Source: CAYVUM01 sp964619055
GTDB lineage: Bacteria; Pseudomonadota; Alphaproteobacteria; Rhodospirillales; Defluviicoccaceae
Direction of reading: 5' to 3'
Assembly: GCA_964619055.1 (NCBI GenBank)
Contig: CAZUDB010000041.1
Coordinates: 1 to 32,725, forward strand
Length of the DNA stretch: 32,725 nt
Part shown: positions 7,721-15,814 of the stretch, one piece after another
Layout of the letters: the number at the start of each line of letters is the position of its first letter
Position numbering within the stretch: the stretch's first letter is position 1
Translations under genes and position numbers: made by a program
The notes under the pieces: model-generated
Seen by the model: the letters and a program-made list of their open reading frames with translations, nothing else
What the model was told of the DNA's origin: nothing
Databases searched by the model: none

Positions 7721-8977
7721 ATGACGGACGCAGCCTCAGCCCTCCCGGACACTGACGCCACACTGGCCAGCGGCCTGAACTCCTACCGCAGCGGACCCGA
7801 CGACCAGGGTCACTTCGGAGTGTATGGCGGTCGCTATGTAGCCGAAACACTTATGCCCTTGATCCTGGAGCTAGAGGAGGCGTATCGGAAGGCCGCCGCC
7901 GATCCCGCCTTCACGGACGAGTTCGAGGCTTATCTGGCCACCTATGTGGGCCGACCGAGTCCGCTCTATCCGGCGCATAGTTTGAGCAAACTGCTCGGCG
8001 GTGCCTCCATCTACTTCAAGCGCGACGAACTCAACCACACCGGTGCTCACAAGATCAACAACACGCTGGGACAGATCCTACTCGCCCGGCGCATGGGTAA
8101 AACCCGAATTATTGCAGAAACCGGTGCCGGCCAGCACGGCGTCGCGACGGCAACTGTGTGTGCCCTGTTCGGCCTCGAATGTGAGGTCTACATGGGCGCC
8201 ACGGACATCGATCGGCAAGCGCCTAACGTTTTTCGTATGAAGCTACTGGGCGCAAATGTGCGCCCAGTTACCAGCGGCAACGGCACTTTGAAAGATGCCA
8301 TGAATGAGGCCATGCGCGATTGGGTCGCCAACGTGGAAACCACGTACTACCTGATCGGCACGGCCGCCGGCCCGCACCCCTACCCGACCATGGTGAGAGA
8401 GTTCCAATCGGTCATAGGCCGGGAGGTGCGCGAGCAAATATTGGCGGCCGAAGGCCGGCTACCGGACACGCTCGTTGCCTGCATCGGCGGGGGCTCCAAC
8501 GCCATCGGACTGTTCCACCCCTTCCTCAACGATCCAGGGGTGCGGATGATCGGGGTAGAGGCGGCCGGCCATGGCCTGGATACCGAAGAGCATTGCGCAT
8601 CTCTGACCGCCGGTCGCCCCGGCGTGCTCCATGGCAACCGCACCTATCTCCTGCAGACGGCGGATGGTCAGATCAAGGAGGGCCACTCGATTTCCGCGGG
8701 GCTGGACTATCCTGGCGTTGGGCCCGAGCACGCTTGGCTTCGTGACAGCGGCCGGGTTGCGTACGTGGGTATCACGGACGAGGAAGCAATGGCGGCCTTT
8801 CAGATGTGTGCCCGCGTGGAAGGCATCATCCCGGCCCTGGAACCCGCCCACGCTCTTGCCCACGTCACATCGCTGGCGCCGACCCTGCCTCGCGATCACC
8901 TCATCGTCGTCAATGTCTGCGGGCGTGGTGATAAGGATATCTTCACGGCCGCCGAACGCCTTGGAATGAGCTTATGA
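7721..8977 (+). CDS. trpB: Tryptophan synthase beta chain
   Basis: PLP enzyme that joins indole and serine to give tryptophan, in an alpha2-beta2 complex with TrpA. The 418 residues include HTGAHKINNTLGQ with the PLP lysine at about Lys111, the ETGAGQHGVATAT loop carrying the catalytic Glu, and the phosphate cradle GGGSNAIG. This is a TrpB1-type protein, the kind that pairs with TrpA. A TTG nine bases upstream (7712) is an alternative start; ATG 7721 is preferred. Its stop overlaps the trpA start by 4 nt (ATGA), the classic sign of translational coupling that keeps the two subunits equal. Confidence 0.97.
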   Translation: MTDAASALPDTDATLASGLNSYRSGPDDQGHFGVYGGRYVAETLMPLILELEEAYRKAAADPAFTDEFEAYLATYVGRPSPLYPAHSLSKLLGGASIYFKRDELNHTGAHKINNTLGQILLARRMGKTRIIAETGAGQHGVATATVCALFGLECEVYMGATDIDRQAPNVFRMKLLGANVRPVTSGNGTLKDAMNEAMRDWVANVETTYYLIGTAAGPHPYPTMVREFQSVIGREVREQILAAEGRLPDTLVACIGGGSNAIGLFHPFLNDPGVRMIGVEAAGHGLDTEEHCASLTAGRPGVLHGNRTYLLQTADGQIKEGHSISAGLDYPGVGPEHAWLRDSGRVAYVGITDEEAMAAFQMCARVEGIIPALEPAHALAHVTSLAPTLPRDHLIVVNVCGRGDKDIFTAAERLGMSL

Positions 8978-9819
8978 TCGCCGCCTCGGAGGGCCGGATC
9001 GCGCGCCGCTTTGCGGCCCTTCGTGGGGAGGCACGGGGCGGCTTCATTCCGTTTGTAACTGCCGGCGATCCTGACGCCGACCGGTCAATGGCGGTGCTCA
9101 ACGGGCTTGCTCGGTCCGGTGCCGACTTGATCGAGATCGGTGTCCCGTTCAGCGACCCCATGGCCGACGGCCCGGCGATTCAGGCCGCTTCCAAGCGGGC
9201 GCTTGATGCCGGTCAGACCCTCGCCAAGACGTTAGAAATGGTCGCAACCGTTCGGCGCAGCGATACCACGACCCCAATTATCCTGATGGGTTACTACAAT
9301 CCGATATATATCTATGGTGCTGAACGCTTTGCTCGCGATGCCGTTGCAGCCGGTGTGGACGGTACCATCATCGTCGATTTGCCACCGGAGGAAGACGCGG
9401 AGTTTGCGGAGCCGGCCATGGCGGTTGGCCTCGACCTTGTGCGCCTCGTCGCACCCACCACCGGCGAAGCGCGCTTACAGGCGATTGCGGCGAGGGCGCG
9501 AGGGTTCTTGTACATTGTCTCGATCACGGGGATCACCGGCACGCGGTCCGCGACTGATGACGCCATCCGCACGGCGGTGTCTCGGATTCGCGCCGTCACG
9601 GACCTGCCCGTCGCCGTCGGCTTCGGCATTCGGGAGCCACAGCAGGCCGCCGCCGTCGCCCGCGTGGCCGACGCAGCCGTTGTCGGCTCGGCCCTCGTGG
9701 AGCGGATGGCTGCGGGCAAAGGCGATGGCGTGGTTGCGCAGGCCCTCGATTTCGCAGCGAGCATCGCCATAGCCGTGCGCAAAACCGACGACGTCCGGTC
9801 CGAGCACGCGCCAAACTGA
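8974..9819 (+). CDS. trpA: Tryptophan synthase alpha chain
   Basis: Cleaves indole-3-glycerol phosphate to indole, which is channelled to TrpB. The 281-residue TIM barrel carries the two catalytic acids, Glu54 in LIEIGVPFSDP and Asp65 in PMADGP. It also has GYYNPIYIYG (the COMM-type loop), IVDLPPEE, and the phosphate-binding GITGTRSA and GFGIREP segments. The ATG overlaps the trpB stop (ATGA). The length is slightly above the E. coli protein (268) through a polar C-terminal tail. A 32-nt gap leads to the accD homologue. Confidence 0.97.
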   Translation: MIAASEGRIARRFAALRGEARGGFIPFVTAGDPDADRSMAVLNGLARSGADLIEIGVPFSDPMADGPAIQAASKRALDAGQTLAKTLEMVATVRRSDTTTPIILMGYYNPIYIYGAERFARDAVAAGVDGTIIVDLPPEEDAEFAEPAMAVGLDLVRLVAPTTGEARLQAIAARARGFLYIVSITGITGTRSATDDAIRTAVSRIRAVTDLPVAVGFGIREPQQAAAVARVADAAVVGSALVERMAAGKGDGVVAQALDFAASIAIAVRKTDDVRSEHAPN

Positions 9820-9851
9820 CACAACGCGCATGAAAGCTTAGGCCCACCACC

Positions 9852-10724
9852 ATGCCAACTTGGCTCAGCGACCTGGTCGGTCCACGCTTGCTTGAAATCG
9901 TCACCGGTTCGGCGGACGAGACCCAGGATCGCGAGCCGGCCTGCGAGCGCTGTGGTCGAACCGATGAGGACGAGGCTTGGCGGGCCTGCCATCGGGTCTG
10001 CGGTTCTTGCGGTTACCACCGGCCCATGCCCGTCATGGAACGCCTGAACCTGCTGCTCGCCGTTGAGTCTGGCCATGTCGTTGAGCTTCGAGCGCCGGAG
10101 GCCGATCCCCTCAAGTTCCGTGACACCCGCAGGTATGTGGACCGGCTGCGCGAGGCTGAGGAGCAAACAGGCGTTGCAGAAGCCATCACCGTGGCCCACG
10201 GCCGGATCGACGAGGAGTTGGCCGTCATTGCCGCCGTCGACCCGGCATTTCTGGACGGGACTATCGGGACTGCGGTCGGACAGGGCGTGTTAACCGCGGC
10301 GCGGCTGGCGGTGGTCCAGGAAGCCTCTCTGATTCTTGTGTGGGCGACTGGTGGGCTTCGGATGCAGGAAGGATTGCTGGCTGCGGCCCAGATCCATCGG
10401 ATCGCCGTGGCGATCGAGGACGTGCGTCAAGTCGGTCTGCCGTGCCTGGCCTTGGTGCCCAATGGCGCGACTGGGAGTGTAACGGCCACGCTCGCGGCAT
10501 TGGCCGATTTCGTCATTGCCGAGCCCGGCCCCGACCAAGCAGCCGTGCACGCGGACCTGATCGTCGAGCGTGCTCAGCAACCACAGATCATCGCTCAGCT
10601 GCTTCGCCTGATCCGCCGGCCTCGCCCATCCGCCGACGTGGTGGCACTGATCCAGCCCGAGGCCACGGTTATGGGCCTCGATTTTCTTTCGGCCCGCGAC
10701 GGCCGCACACCCAGCCCAGAGTGA
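9852..10724 (+). CDS. accD: Divergent acetyl-CoA carboxylase carboxyltransferase beta subunit homologue
   Basis: By position (trpA-accD-folC) and by its N-terminal half this is the AccD orthologue, the zinc-ribbon subunit that with AccA moves carboxyl from biotin to acetyl-CoA. The 290 residues keep Cys31, Cys34, Cys50 and Cys53 in the family's CX2C-X15-CX2C spacing. They also keep DPLKFRDTRRYVDRL (about 85-99) and TGGLRMQEG (166-174). The second half departs strongly. TTGGVTAS of the family is ATGSVTAT here (206-213). After IAEPG (222-226) about 30 residues normally holding GFAGPRVIEQT and the FQ-SEFL motif are missing, and the sequence resumes at HADLIVER. The frame is uninterrupted, so this is not a frameshift. 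It may have reduced or altered carboxyltransferase activity. The accD symbol rests on ancestry, not on proven function. Confidence 0.8.
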   Translation: MPTWLSDLVGPRLLEIVTGSADETQDREPACERCGRTDEDEAWRACHRVCGSCGYHRPMPVMERLNLLLAVESGHVVELRAPEADPLKFRDTRRYVDRLREAEEQTGVAEAITVAHGRIDEELAVIAAVDPAFLDGTIGTAVGQGVLTAARLAVVQEASLILVWATGGLRMQEGLLAAAQIHRIAVAIEDVRQVGLPCLALVPNGATGSVTATLAALADFVIAEPGPDQAAVHADLIVERAQQPQIIAQLLRLIRRPRPSADVVALIQPEATVMGLDFLSARDGRTPSPE

Positions 10725-10747
10725 GCTTTCGTCCAACCCGGGAGCCG

Positions 10748-12088
10748 ATGCCATCAGCGTCGGGCAGGGCCGATGCGACGAAGAGTTCGGTGCTTCTTGA
10801 TCGACTGCTGCGGCTCCACCCCCGGCGGATCGACCTCTCGCTGGACCGCATCCATCGGCTGCTAACGGCGCTCAACAATCCGCACACCGTGCTGCCGCCG
10901 GTCATTCATGTGGCCGGAACCAACGGCAAAGGATCGGTAATTGCGTTTTTGAACGCCATTCTTGCGGCCCACGGCCTTCGCTGCCATGTCTACACGTCTC
11001 CTCATCTGATCCGCTTCCATGAACGGATCGTCCTCGCCGGCATCCCGATCGATGAGACGACGTTAGCCGCTACTCTGGCTACATGCGAAGCCGCGAACGA
11101 AGACCAACCGATCACCGCGTTCGAGATCACGACGGCCGCAGCGCTCCTTGCCTTTGCGAACCAACCGGCCGACGCGGTGCTGTTGGAGACCGGCCTCGGT
11201 GGCCGGCTCGACGCCACCAATGTGCTGACCCGGCCGGCACTGACCGTCATCACGCCCGTCGATCTGGATCATCAGGATTATCTAGGCGACACGCTCGCCG
11301 CGATTGCTGGCGAAAAGGCGGGTATCCTGAAAGCCGGCGTTACCGCGGTGGTCGCCCGACAGGCGCCCGAGGCGGCTCGAGTGATCCGAACCCAAGCGCT
11401 TGCGCTTGACGCCCAGATCCGAATGGGCGGAGATGCGTGGCGGATTTCCGTCGATTCTGACGCCTCGAGCTTTCGTTACACCAGCGAGCGTCTCGACCTG
11501 AAGGCGCTGGCGCCAACCTTGTCCGGCATGTTTCAGTACCAAAATGCTGGTACGGCAATCGCCGCGGCGGAAGCGTTTTTGGGCGAACGGATCGACTCCA
11601 CAGCCATTCGTCGTGGCGTCGAAATGGCGACGTGGCCCGGCCGACTACAGCACCTGAAGCGTGGGCGCCTGGTTGATCGCCTGCCGCACGGCTGGGAGCT
11701 TTGGCTAGACGGCGGCCATAACCCGGCGGCGGCCCGGGAGTTGGCGGCCTTTCTGGCCGTCAAGTGCCGGGACCGGCCCGTGCATCTCATCTGGGGAATG
11801 ATGGCCGGCAAGGACGCGGCTGGCTTTCTTTCGGCACTCCGCGAGCACATCAGCCGCTGCGTGACCGTGCCAACCCCGGGGACCGAAAGCGGTTCGCCGC
11901 CAGCCGCGCTCGCCACGCTCGCGCGGGCCGAAGGCGTTGACTGCTATGAGGCCGACTGCGTGTCCACCGCGCTTACAAAACTGAGAAATGTGTTCGAGGC
12001 ATCCGCGCCGGCGCCACGTGTGCTGGTTGCCGGGTCACTCTATCTGGCTGGCGCAGTTTTGAAACAGAATGGACCCGACGAGTACTAA
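10748..12088 (+). CDS. folC: Bifunctional folylpolyglutamate / dihydrofolate synthase
   Basis: Adds glutamate to dihydropteroate and to reduced folates, using ATP, in the cytoplasm. The 446-residue protein is of the Mur-ligase type. The P-loop GTNGKGS lies at residues 57-63, HLIRFHERI follows, and LLETGLGGRLDATN and VDLDHQDYLGDT are the conserved central motifs. DGGHNPAAA marks the start of the C-terminal domain. The ATG at 10748 is chosen because a GGGAG lies just before it and the frame further upstream is only a shadow of accD. It starts 23 nt after accD and ends 13 nt before the convergent trxA. Confidence 0.95.
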   Translation: MPSASGRADATKSSVLLDRLLRLHPRRIDLSLDRIHRLLTALNNPHTVLPPVIHVAGTNGKGSVIAFLNAILAAHGLRCHVYTSPHLIRFHERIVLAGIPIDETTLAATLATCEAANEDQPITAFEITTAAALLAFANQPADAVLLETGLGGRLDATNVLTRPALTVITPVDLDHQDYLGDTLAAIAGEKAGILKAGVTAVVARQAPEAARVIRTQALALDAQIRMGGDAWRISVDSDASSFRYTSERLDLKALAPTLSGMFQYQNAGTAIAAAEAFLGERIDSTAIRRGVEMATWPGRLQHLKRGRLVDRLPHGWELWLDGGHNPAAARELAAFLAVKCRDRPVHLIWGMMAGKDAAGFLSALREHISRCVTVPTPGTESGSPPAALATLARAEGVDCYEADCVSTALTKLRNVFEASAPAPRVLVAGSLYLAGAVLKQNGPDEY

Positions 12089-12101
12089 CGTCTGATGCTC
12101 G

Positions 12102-12419
12102 TCAGAGCACGGATTCTACCCATTCTACCAGCTTGTTTTGAGGCAGAGCCCCGATCTTGGTAGCGGCCACCTGCCCTTCCTTAAACAGCATCAAGGTCGG
12201 GATACCCCGCACCCCATACTTGGACGGCGTCATGGGGTTCTCATCGATGTTGAGCTTGGCGACGGTCAGCTGGTCACCCATTTTTTCATGAAGTGCTTCC
12301 AGTGCTGGCGCGATCTGCTTACACGGCCCACACCACTCGGCCCAAAAATCTACAAGCACGGGCTTGTCCGACTTAAGGACGTCGGCGTCGAAGTTTCCAT
12401 CGGTCACAGCCTTTGGCAT
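12102..12419 (-). CDS. trxA: Thioredoxin 1
   Basis: General cytoplasmic disulfide reductase. The 105-residue protein is all thioredoxin fold: VLVDFWAEWCGPCK with the redox pair Cys30/Cys33, the cis-Pro region GIPTLMLF, and the C-terminal helix. AGGAA precedes the ATG at 12419. It faces folC, an order common in alphaproteobacteria. There the helicase/nuclease genes addA and addB usually lie upstream of trxA; they are absent here, and unrelated genes follow instead. A weak stem, TGCTC/GAGCA at 12096-12109, overlaps the stop codon but has no T-tract. Confidence 0.97.
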   Translation of the reverse strand: MPKAVTDGNFDADVLKSDKPVLVDFWAEWCGPCKQIAPALEALHEKMGDQLTVAKLNIDENPMTPSKYGVRGIPTLMLFKEGQVAATKIGALPQNKLVEWVESVL

Positions 12420-12569
12420 GGCGAGTTCCTGTCTTGTCCTTCACTAGTCCCGCCGGCGGGGTCGCCGAAGGAGCCCTCTATGTATGGAGGTGCGCATGAC
12501 CACGTCAAGCCATGGGGTCATAAACACGGTACTGCTCCTAGCTTCGATCGAGCAAACGAAAGGTTGTCT

Positions 12570-12896
12570 ATGAAAACACCCAAACAACGACGCGCGATCT
12601 CAATGTCGGCGCCCAATGGCATGTTTGCCGCGACCGTCTCCTTATTTTTGATAACCAGTGCCTCCAGCACCGCCGCCTCAGACGCAAAACCGCAGCCTCT
12701 GGAGTCGACCGTGCGGGGTGAAACGCCTCTGCGACCCGCCACAATTCCGCCACCGGGAGCCCCAACGACCAAACCGCCCGGCAATCTGCCGAGCGGCGTC
12801 TCCGGTCGCGCACCCTCCCATGGGCAGGTCCAGCCGCGCGGCTATGGACCCGGGCGTGGAGCGTCGCGCGGCGGCTTCCGCGGCTCCGTGCGGTAA
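12570..12896 (+). CDS. Small secreted Pro/Gly/Arg-rich protein, unknown function
   Basis: Not a recognised family. The 108-residue frame starts at ATG 12570 with AAAGG 6 nt upstream. The N-terminus is basic (KTPKQRR), followed by a hydrophobic stretch (about 18-29) and a run of Ala/Ser/Thr up to about residue 37. That is consistent with a signal peptide and export to the periplasm. The mature part has no cysteines, is rich in Pro and Gly, and ends in an Arg/Gly-rich tail. The high Pro/Gly content and lack of hydrophobic core suggest a disordered protein. The gene is divergent from trxA across a 150-nt gap and convergent with the next gene. It could be a spurious frame in GC-rich DNA, but the ribosome-binding site and export signal argue for a real gene. 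Confidence 0.5.
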   Translation: MKTPKQRRAISMSAPNGMFAATVSLFLITSASSTAASDAKPQPLESTVRGETPLRPATIPPPGAPTTKPPGNLPSGVSGRAPSHGQVQPRGYGPGRGASRGGFRGSVR

Positions 12897-12928
12897 CACG
12901 CCGCTACCCAAAGCCGCCAAGCGAACGA

Positions 12929-13561
12929 TCACACCTTTGCTTGCGGCAGGAACGGATCGGGCTCGAATCCGGCCAAGGGGTCCTTCTCAGGCGTCGCGGG
13001 CACTGTCAAGTCGTGGATGTGGACATCCTCACCGCCGTGCTGGCGCAGCAACGCTTCGGCCCGAGTCGCCTGGTCGTCGCCGACAACACGGACCCAGAGC
13101 AATAGACCGCCCCGCTCCATCTGATTGCTCATGGAATGCGCCAAGTCACGGCCTAGATGGCGGGCGATAAGAGTGCCAAGCAAACCGCCGCCGCCGCCTG
13201 CAGCCACCGCCGCCGCGATCGCCATGCCCAGCGAACCGCCAGACGCGACGACGGCGCCTACAGCCGCCAGCGCACCGACGTAGGCCAAGCCGCCGATGGC
13301 CCCTGTCTTGGCTTCCACCAGGGAATCCCGCCCAACGAAGGCGGTCTTTGGCACAGTAGGATCATCCTCCAGATCCGCGACCCGCTCATAGTCGCCGCCC
13401 AACTTGTCCTCAATGGCCCGCTGGCTGGCGAGCAGGCTCAAGGCGGATCGATCGAAGCCTCCCGTCAGCAGGGCATCGACGGCTCCCTGAAACGAGTCGC
13501 GATCATGGAACACGCCCACGGCCTCACGGACGGTTGTTGTGGCGATCGGTTCCTCGGACAT
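12929..13561 (-). CDS. Glycine-zipper membrane protein with stress-protein-like N-terminus
   Basis: A 210-residue protein in three parts. Residues 12-50 (VGVFHDRDSFQGAVDAL and onward) resemble the N-terminal domain of YflT / general stress protein 17M-type proteins. Two Gly/Ala-rich membrane-spanning stretches follow (about 86-107 and 110-132), built like glycine zippers. A polar C-terminal domain, from about 150, repeats the fold size of the first. The start is ATG 13561, chosen over an upstream frame extension because GGAGG sits about 7 nt before it. Proteins of this layout are often annotated as general stress or DUF1269-like membrane proteins. I infer a stress-related membrane role and cannot name a substrate. 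I do not see an EcfG-type promoter (GGAAC-N16-17-GTT) upstream. Confidence 0.7.
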   Translation of the reverse strand: MSEEPIATTTVREAVGVFHDRDSFQGAVDALLTGGFDRSALSLLASQRAIEDKLGGDYERVADLEDDPTVPKTAFVGRDSLVEAKTGAIGGLAYVGALAAVGAVVASGGSLGMAIAAAVAAGGGGGLLGTLIARHLGRDLAHSMSNQMERGGLLLWVRVVGDDQATRAEALLRQHGGEDVHIHDLTVPATPEKDPLAGFEPDPFLPQAKV

Positions 13562-13715
13562 GGCGTTCCTCCGTCTGTGTTGGGCCGACCCCCCCCTAAT
13601 AAGCCGGCGCGTCCGATGGCGCCACAATGGCCCGATTTGGTCCGCAACGCCATCCTAGCGTTGTTATGGTTTTGCCAGCACCCTCTAAGGGTATTCTTTG
13701 GCACGCAATGGGGCC

Positions 13716-13937
13716 TCAGTCGCGCCACTTGATCTGAAACTCGAGCTCGTGCTCCCCGCCTTCGCGTTCGTGCTCGATGTTGACGATGGCGCGATCCGGA
13801 ACGTAGATCCGCTCGCCGGCCACTTGAATCTCGAAGTTCTTGCCGGTCTCCAGACAGTCGGCGAGGCGGCGCAGCTTGGCGACAAATTCGGCAGTGGAAT
13901 AGCTTTTTTCGATGTCACGATCAGGAGGCATGGTCAC
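13716..13937 (-). CDS. Amphi-Trp domain protein
   Basis: A 73-residue protein that is one complete amphi-Trp domain. The pattern is EKSYSTAEFVAKLRRLAD, then FEIQVAGERIYVP, then HELEFQIKW with the family's Trp near the C-terminus (residue 71). Function of the family is unknown. The start is GTG 13937, because AAGGAG (13951-13946) lies 8 nt upstream. An ATG at 13931 would be 14 nt away. The AAGGAG overlaps the TAA stop of the small Cys/His-rich frame just upstream, implying translational coupling. The protein is acidic and has no membrane segment or signal peptide. Confidence 0.85.
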   Translation of the reverse strand: MTMPPDRDIEKSYSTAEFVAKLRRLADCLETGKNFEIQVAGERIYVPDRAIVNIEHEREGGEHELEFQIKWRD

Positions 13938-13949
13938 GGCTCTTGCTCC

Positions 13950-14099
13950 TTAGTGCGCGGGGCTCAGGCGTTGAACCAGATGAATGCCGCAATCTTTGGC
14001 GAAGTCCAGACAAATGCGCAGCACTAGGCAATGCGAGCCGCGGCATTCTCGCCCGCGTTGACCATGGCCGAGCATGTTTTCGTGCGGACCGTGGCTCAT
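13950..14099 (-). CDS. Cys/His-rich mini-protein upstream of the amphi-Trp gene
   Basis: A 49-codon frame from ATG 14099 to TAA 13950 with a possible 60-codon version from ATG 14132. It carries four cysteines (19, 24, 30, 37) and seven histidines, a composition typical of metal-binding peptides. I do not recognise the family. In favour of a real gene: 32 of 49 third positions are G or C, the protein is not low-complexity, and the stop TAA forms the first bases of the TAAGGAG ribosome-binding site of the amphi-Trp gene 12 nt away. Against: neither ATG has a good Shine-Dalgarno sequence. Function unknown. Confidence 0.45.
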   Translation of the reverse strand: MSHGPHENMLGHGQRGRECRGSHCLVLRICLDFAKDCGIHLVQRLSPAH

Positions 14100-14174
14100 C
14101 CGAAGAAGCGTGTCGTGGCTACAAGGCGCCATCTCAAATCATGACCCATTTCGGACAACCCGGCGTGGAGTTGG

Positions 14175-15452
14175 TCATCCACTCGATTGATTTGCCGTCG
14201 CGATCAATTTCGGTAATTGTACGATCACGACGAGTGAGAGCAGCGTCGTCGCGATGACGTAGTAGACTGGAGCAAAGTCATCATGCTTGCGCTGGATGAG
14301 AAAGGTGGCGATAAAAGGGGTGGTGCCGCCGAAAACGGCCATACACGTGTTATAGCCGAGCGCAACTGCGCTGCACCGAACCCGGATTGGCACCATCTCG
14401 GACAATACCGTGATCGCCTGAGACCAACCGATTGCGTTCAGAGCCGCGAAACCGAGCTGTCCCAGGAACACGACCGTCAGGTCGCTCTGATGCATCAAGC
14501 TCCAGAGCGGCCAAGCGAACAGCAACGTTCCGATGGCGCCAAACGCAAGCACGGGACGGCGACCGACCCGGTCGGATATGTAGCCGATAATCAACCCAAC
14601 CACCGCAATGGCGAAGAGGTTGATCGTCGAAATATCGAGGGCCTGCGCCGTCGAAAAGTGCATTTGCTCGGTTAGGTAGGATGCCGCTACAACAAATATG
14701 AGAAAGTAAATAATCGCGGTCGGGATTAAGAGGATGACCATCTTAATGATCACACGCCAATAATCCTTGAGTGCCGTGCGAATCGGAAAATGATCGCGAT
14801 CGGCTTCCGGTTGGATTGCCGAGGACTCAGCCAAGTGGATTCGAAGGATCGTACCAAACAGCGCGACGACCGTTCCAACGAAAAACGGGATACGCCACCC
14901 CCACTCGGCCATTTGTTCCGTCGACAGCAACGAACTGACCAGGGCCGGAACGCCGGACCCCAGCATACAACCCAACATCATGGCGCTGGTAATCCAGCTG
15001 CCGGCACGGCCACGGTTGCTGTCGGCTGCCTCCTCCACAACCAAAACGCCCGACGCCGGCAATTCTCCCGCCACCGAGACGCCTTGGATGATGCGGATCA
15101 CCACAAGCAGGATCGAAGCCGCGATCCCAATCTGCGCGTGGCCCGGCAGCAGGGCGATCAGGAGCGATCCGATCCCCATGATAACGACAGAGATCATCAG
15201 GGCCGGCTTCCGACCGAAGCGGTCGCCTATATGGCCAAAGATCACGCTGCCGATGGGACGTGCGGCATATCCGACGGCAAGGACGGCGAACGCCGACAAG
15301 AGAGAGGCGAAGGGATCATCGGATGGAAAGAAGGTTTGCGCGATGATCGGGGCTAGGAACCCATAGACCGTGAAATCGTACCACTCGAGGACGTTGCCGA
15401 TCGTCGCTGCGACAACAGCCCGCGGTGTCATGCGCGTAGTTGGCTGTCCCAA
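14175..15452 (-). CDS. MFS transporter, metabolite:H+ symporter (MHS) type
   Basis: A 425-residue integral membrane protein with about 12 helices. The start GNVLEWYDFTVYGFLAP and the loop 2-3 motif GHIGDRFGRKP are hallmarks of the MHS family, which includes ProP, KgtP and citrate carriers. A second copy of the loop motif, GYISDRVGRRP, sits between helices 8 and 9, and RIIQGVSVAGE lies near helix 4. The substrate is probably an organic acid or osmolyte, but cannot be told from sequence. The start is TTG 15452, chosen because AAGGAGG lies 5 nt upstream. The first ATG (15431) has no such site. No metabolic genes adjoin it that would hint at a substrate. Confidence 0.88.
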   Translation of the reverse strand: MGQPTTRMTPRAVVAATIGNVLEWYDFTVYGFLAPIIAQTFFPSDDPFASLLSAFAVLAVGYAARPIGSVIFGHIGDRFGRKPALMISVVIMGIGSLLIALLPGHAQIGIAASILLVVIRIIQGVSVAGELPASGVLVVEEAADSNRGRAGSWITSAMMLGCMLGSGVPALVSSLLSTEQMAEWGWRIPFFVGTVVALFGTILRIHLAESSAIQPEADRDHFPIRTALKDYWRVIIKMVILLIPTAIIYFLIFVVAASYLTEQMHFSTAQALDISTINLFAIAVVGLIIGYISDRVGRRPVLAFGAIGTLLFAWPLWSLMHQSDLTVVFLGQLGFAALNAIGWSQAITVLSEMVPIRVRCSAVALGYNTCMAVFGGTTPFIATFLIQRKHDDFAPVYYVIATTLLSLVVIVQLPKLIATANQSSG

Positions 15453-15814
15453 GGAGCCCTCCTTCTTGGCCGTAGCGGCAAAGTCGGATCAATTGAGGTT
15501 CGCCTTGCCGGAGAAAGTCAGCCTGGCTGGCGGACTCAACGACGTTGTAAGCAACGCCCTAGTGGATCACGGGATGATAGCCGCAGGTTGGTCAGCGTTG
15601 AACCATTTTGCAGGGCGTCAGAAGAGAGGGCTCCCTCCCCAGCAATAATGCGCGGCATGCACGAGCGTCAGCCCTTCGCCAACCGCAGATGTACAGAAGT
15701 GAGGCTTCGGTACGGCACCGACTCACCGCTATCCCGATCAACGGCCTCAGCAGCGCAAGGACCGCAGCCGGTAATGGTACTTTCCACCGCGATTTATTCC
15801 GGTCGAGATAGGCT
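15453..15814. other. Gene-free stretch between the MFS and acetyltransferase genes
   Basis: About 360 nt without a gene I can support. Open frames here give no recognisable protein and have no ribosome-binding site. The right part would be the 3' untranslated region of the acetyltransferase gene and the left part the leader of the transporter, with AAGGAGG at its end. I see no hairpin followed by a T-tract. Confidence 0.5.

Noticed and set aside
9852..10724. Frameshift or pseudogene explanation for the accD homologue
   Set aside because: The frame is open to the end and the sequence after the gap still aligns with the family's C-terminal region. The zinc ribbon is intact and no missing motif is found in other frames.
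12096..12109. Terminator between folC and trxA
   Set aside because: The stem is only five base pairs and has no T-tract on either strand.
13950..14132. Resemblance of the Cys/His-rich mini-protein to zinc-binding ribosomal protein S14
   Set aside because: A few similar words occur, but the cysteine spacing does not give two CX2C pairs and the basic S14 core is missing.
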